Origin: Bacillota bacterium
GTDB taxonomy: Bacteria > Bacillota > Bacilli > Bacillales_B > DSM-18226
Reading direction: 5' to 3'
DNA length: 7,208 nucleotides
NCBI GenBank assembly: GCA_021821235.1
Contig: JAKACS010000152.1
Coordinates: 1 to 7,208 of the forward strand
The translations under genes and the position numbers were made by a program. Positions within the stretch are counted from its first letter, which is position 1, and each line of letters opens with the position of its first letter. Below are positions 6,301 to 7,208 of the stretch, in pieces. Under the pieces are notes generated by a model. That model was given only the letters and a program-made list of their open reading frames with translations, did no database searches and had not been told where the DNA came from.

Positions 6301-7208
6301 TGTGCTTTTTCCTTTAAAAGCAGAGCCAATTCCTCAATTAACTTCTCAGCCACTTGACGCTTCGTCATAAGGGGCAAGTTGATTTCCGTCCCATTTCGTT
6401 TATAAAAAGTCACAATATTCGTATCAGTCCCAAAGCCGGCTCCAGCAGTTTTTACATTATTAGCCACGATCATGTCCGCATTTTTCGTTTGCAATTTCTT
6501 CTTGGCATACTCGGCCACATCCTCTGTCTCAGCTGCAAAGCCGATTAAAAGCTGCCCGTCTTTTCGCTGCCCCAGTTCAAAGAGGATATCTTTAGTTCGC
6601 TCCAGTTCGATCGCTCGTTCACCGGGCTGTTTTTTTAATTTATTGTCAGCGGCAAACTTCGGCCGGTAATCGGCAACCGCTGCAGTCTTAATCACCGCAT
6701 CAGCTGACGCAAAAACTGAGAACACTGCCTGATACATCTCCTCTGCGGATTCAACCTTAACCAGTTGAATCCCTGAAGGCGGCTGAAGCTGAACGGGACC
6801 CGATACCAACACAACCTCTGCGCCTGCGTCCCGCGCCGCTTCGGCGACCGCATAGCCCATTTTACCGGAAGAATGATTGGAAATAAACCGGACAGGGTCA
6901 ATTTTTTCTCTTGTCGGACCGGCAGTGATCACAATTTTTTTTCCAAACAGCGGTCTTGTGTTTTTTTGAAAAAATTGCTCGACCAAAGCTGCGATTTTTT
7001 CCGGTTCCTCAAGGCGGCCTTTGCCTACATAGCCACAAGCAAGAAACCCTTCGCTTGGTTCAATAAAGCGGTAGCCATACTCAACTAAAACTCCAAGATT
7101 CTTCTTCACGGCGGGATGATCGTACATATGCACATTCATCGCCGGTGCAATCCATACAGGGGCATTAGTTGCCAAAATAGCTGTTGTCAACATATTATCT
7201 GCCAAACC
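6297..7208 (-). CDS. coaBC: Bifunctional phosphopantothenoylcysteine decarboxylase / phosphopantothenate-cysteine ligase (5' end cut off by the window)
   Basis: CoaBC joins cysteine to 4'-phosphopantothenate (CoaB) and decarboxylates the product (CoaC, FMN-dependent), two consecutive steps of coenzyme A synthesis. The frame is open from the last base of the window (GGT, Gly); the TTG at 7205 is an internal Leu in GLADNML, not a start. The 303 visible residues are the last three quarters of a protein usually about 400 long. The CoaC part shows APAMNVHMYDHP (about 21-32) and ACGYVGKGR, whose Cys58 matches the active-site cysteine of the CoaC flap. The CoaB part follows a short linker near residue 85: ITAGPTREKIDPVRF, SSGKMG, TAAVADYRP (175-183), then KLKK (190-193), which carries a conserved lysine, and GFAAET (223-228). 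The N terminus with the His active site and start lies outside. The stop overlaps the priA start. Confidence 0.97.
   Translation of the reverse strand, partial: GLADNMLTTAILATNAPVWIAPAMNVHMYDHPAVKKNLGVLVEYGYRFIEPSEGFLACGYVGKGRLEEPEKIAALVEQFFQKNTRPLFGKKIVITAGPTREKIDPVRFISNHSSGKMGYAVAEAARDAGAEVVLVSGPVQLQPPSGIQLVKVESAEEMYQAVFSVFASADAVIKTAAVADYRPKFAADNKLKKQPGERAIELERTKDILFELGQRKDGQLLIGFAAETEDVAEYAKKKLQTKNADMIVANNVKTAGAGFGTDTNIVTFYKRNGTEINLPLMTKRQVAEKLIEELALLLKEKAQ

Noticed and set aside
6692..6901. Minus-strand 69-codon frame inside coaBC
   Set aside because: It is an alternative frame within the conserved CoaB domain, with no supporting signal.
7203..7205. TTG as a start of a 302-residue CoaB-only protein
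   Set aside because: The frame continues to the window edge, and the codon is the conserved Leu of GLADNML inside the CoaC domain, so it is a truncation by the window, not a start.
1..7208. A hidden defence, mobile or otherwise new system
   Set aside because: All but about 125 bases are taken by six intact or edge-cut core genes with all expected motifs. I see no insertion-sequence ends, tRNA, attachment site, CRISPR repeat or foreign-looking gene.

Overview
The window is a stretch of bacterial core-genome DNA with six genes, all on the minus strand and packed nose to tail. In transcription order (right to left) they are coaBC (5' end cut off by the right edge), priA, def, fmt, rsmB and rlmN (3' end cut off by the left edge). 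This gene order, the protein sequences and the strong GGAGG-type ribosome binding sites point to a Gram-positive Firmicute of the Bacillaceae type. It matches the coaBC-priA-def-fmt-rsmB-rlmN order known from Bacillus subtilis. Base composition looks moderately AT-rich. I cannot name the species from this sequence alone.

Layout: 6297-7208 holds the C-terminal three quarters of CoaBC (coenzyme A synthesis). 3889-6300 is PriA (replication restart helicase), overlapping coaBC by 4 bases (ATGA). 3770-3888 is a 119-base gap, the only real intergenic space in the window. It holds a perfect 14-bp palindrome, a weak hairpin followed by a T run, and the def ribosome binding site. 3287-3769 is peptide deformylase (TTG start). 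2333-3286 is methionyl-tRNA formyltransferase, whose ATG directly abuts the def stop codon. 991-2340 is the 16S rRNA m5C methyltransferase RsmB, overlapping fmt by 8 bases. 1-984 is the N-terminal 328 residues of the radical-SAM methyltransferase RlmN, separated from rsmB by two extra in-frame stop codons and starting at TTG.

How the genes fit together: Fmt formylates the initiator Met-tRNA and Def removes the formyl group from the finished protein's N terminus, so they form a direct functional pair. RsmB and RlmN methylate ribosomal RNA (RlmN probably tRNA as well). CoaBC and PriA serve cofactor synthesis and replication restart. The overlaps and zero-length junctions suggest one polycistronic transcript with translational coupling. 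The priA-def gap is the one place where separate control of the downstream translation genes could sit.

I found no mobile element, CRISPR array, RNA gene or clearly foreign gene, and no sign of a new biological system. The observations worth a second look are at gene junctions: a 13-base stop-stop-TTG module repeated at two successive junctions, a triple stop codon before rlmN, and the palindrome upstream of def.
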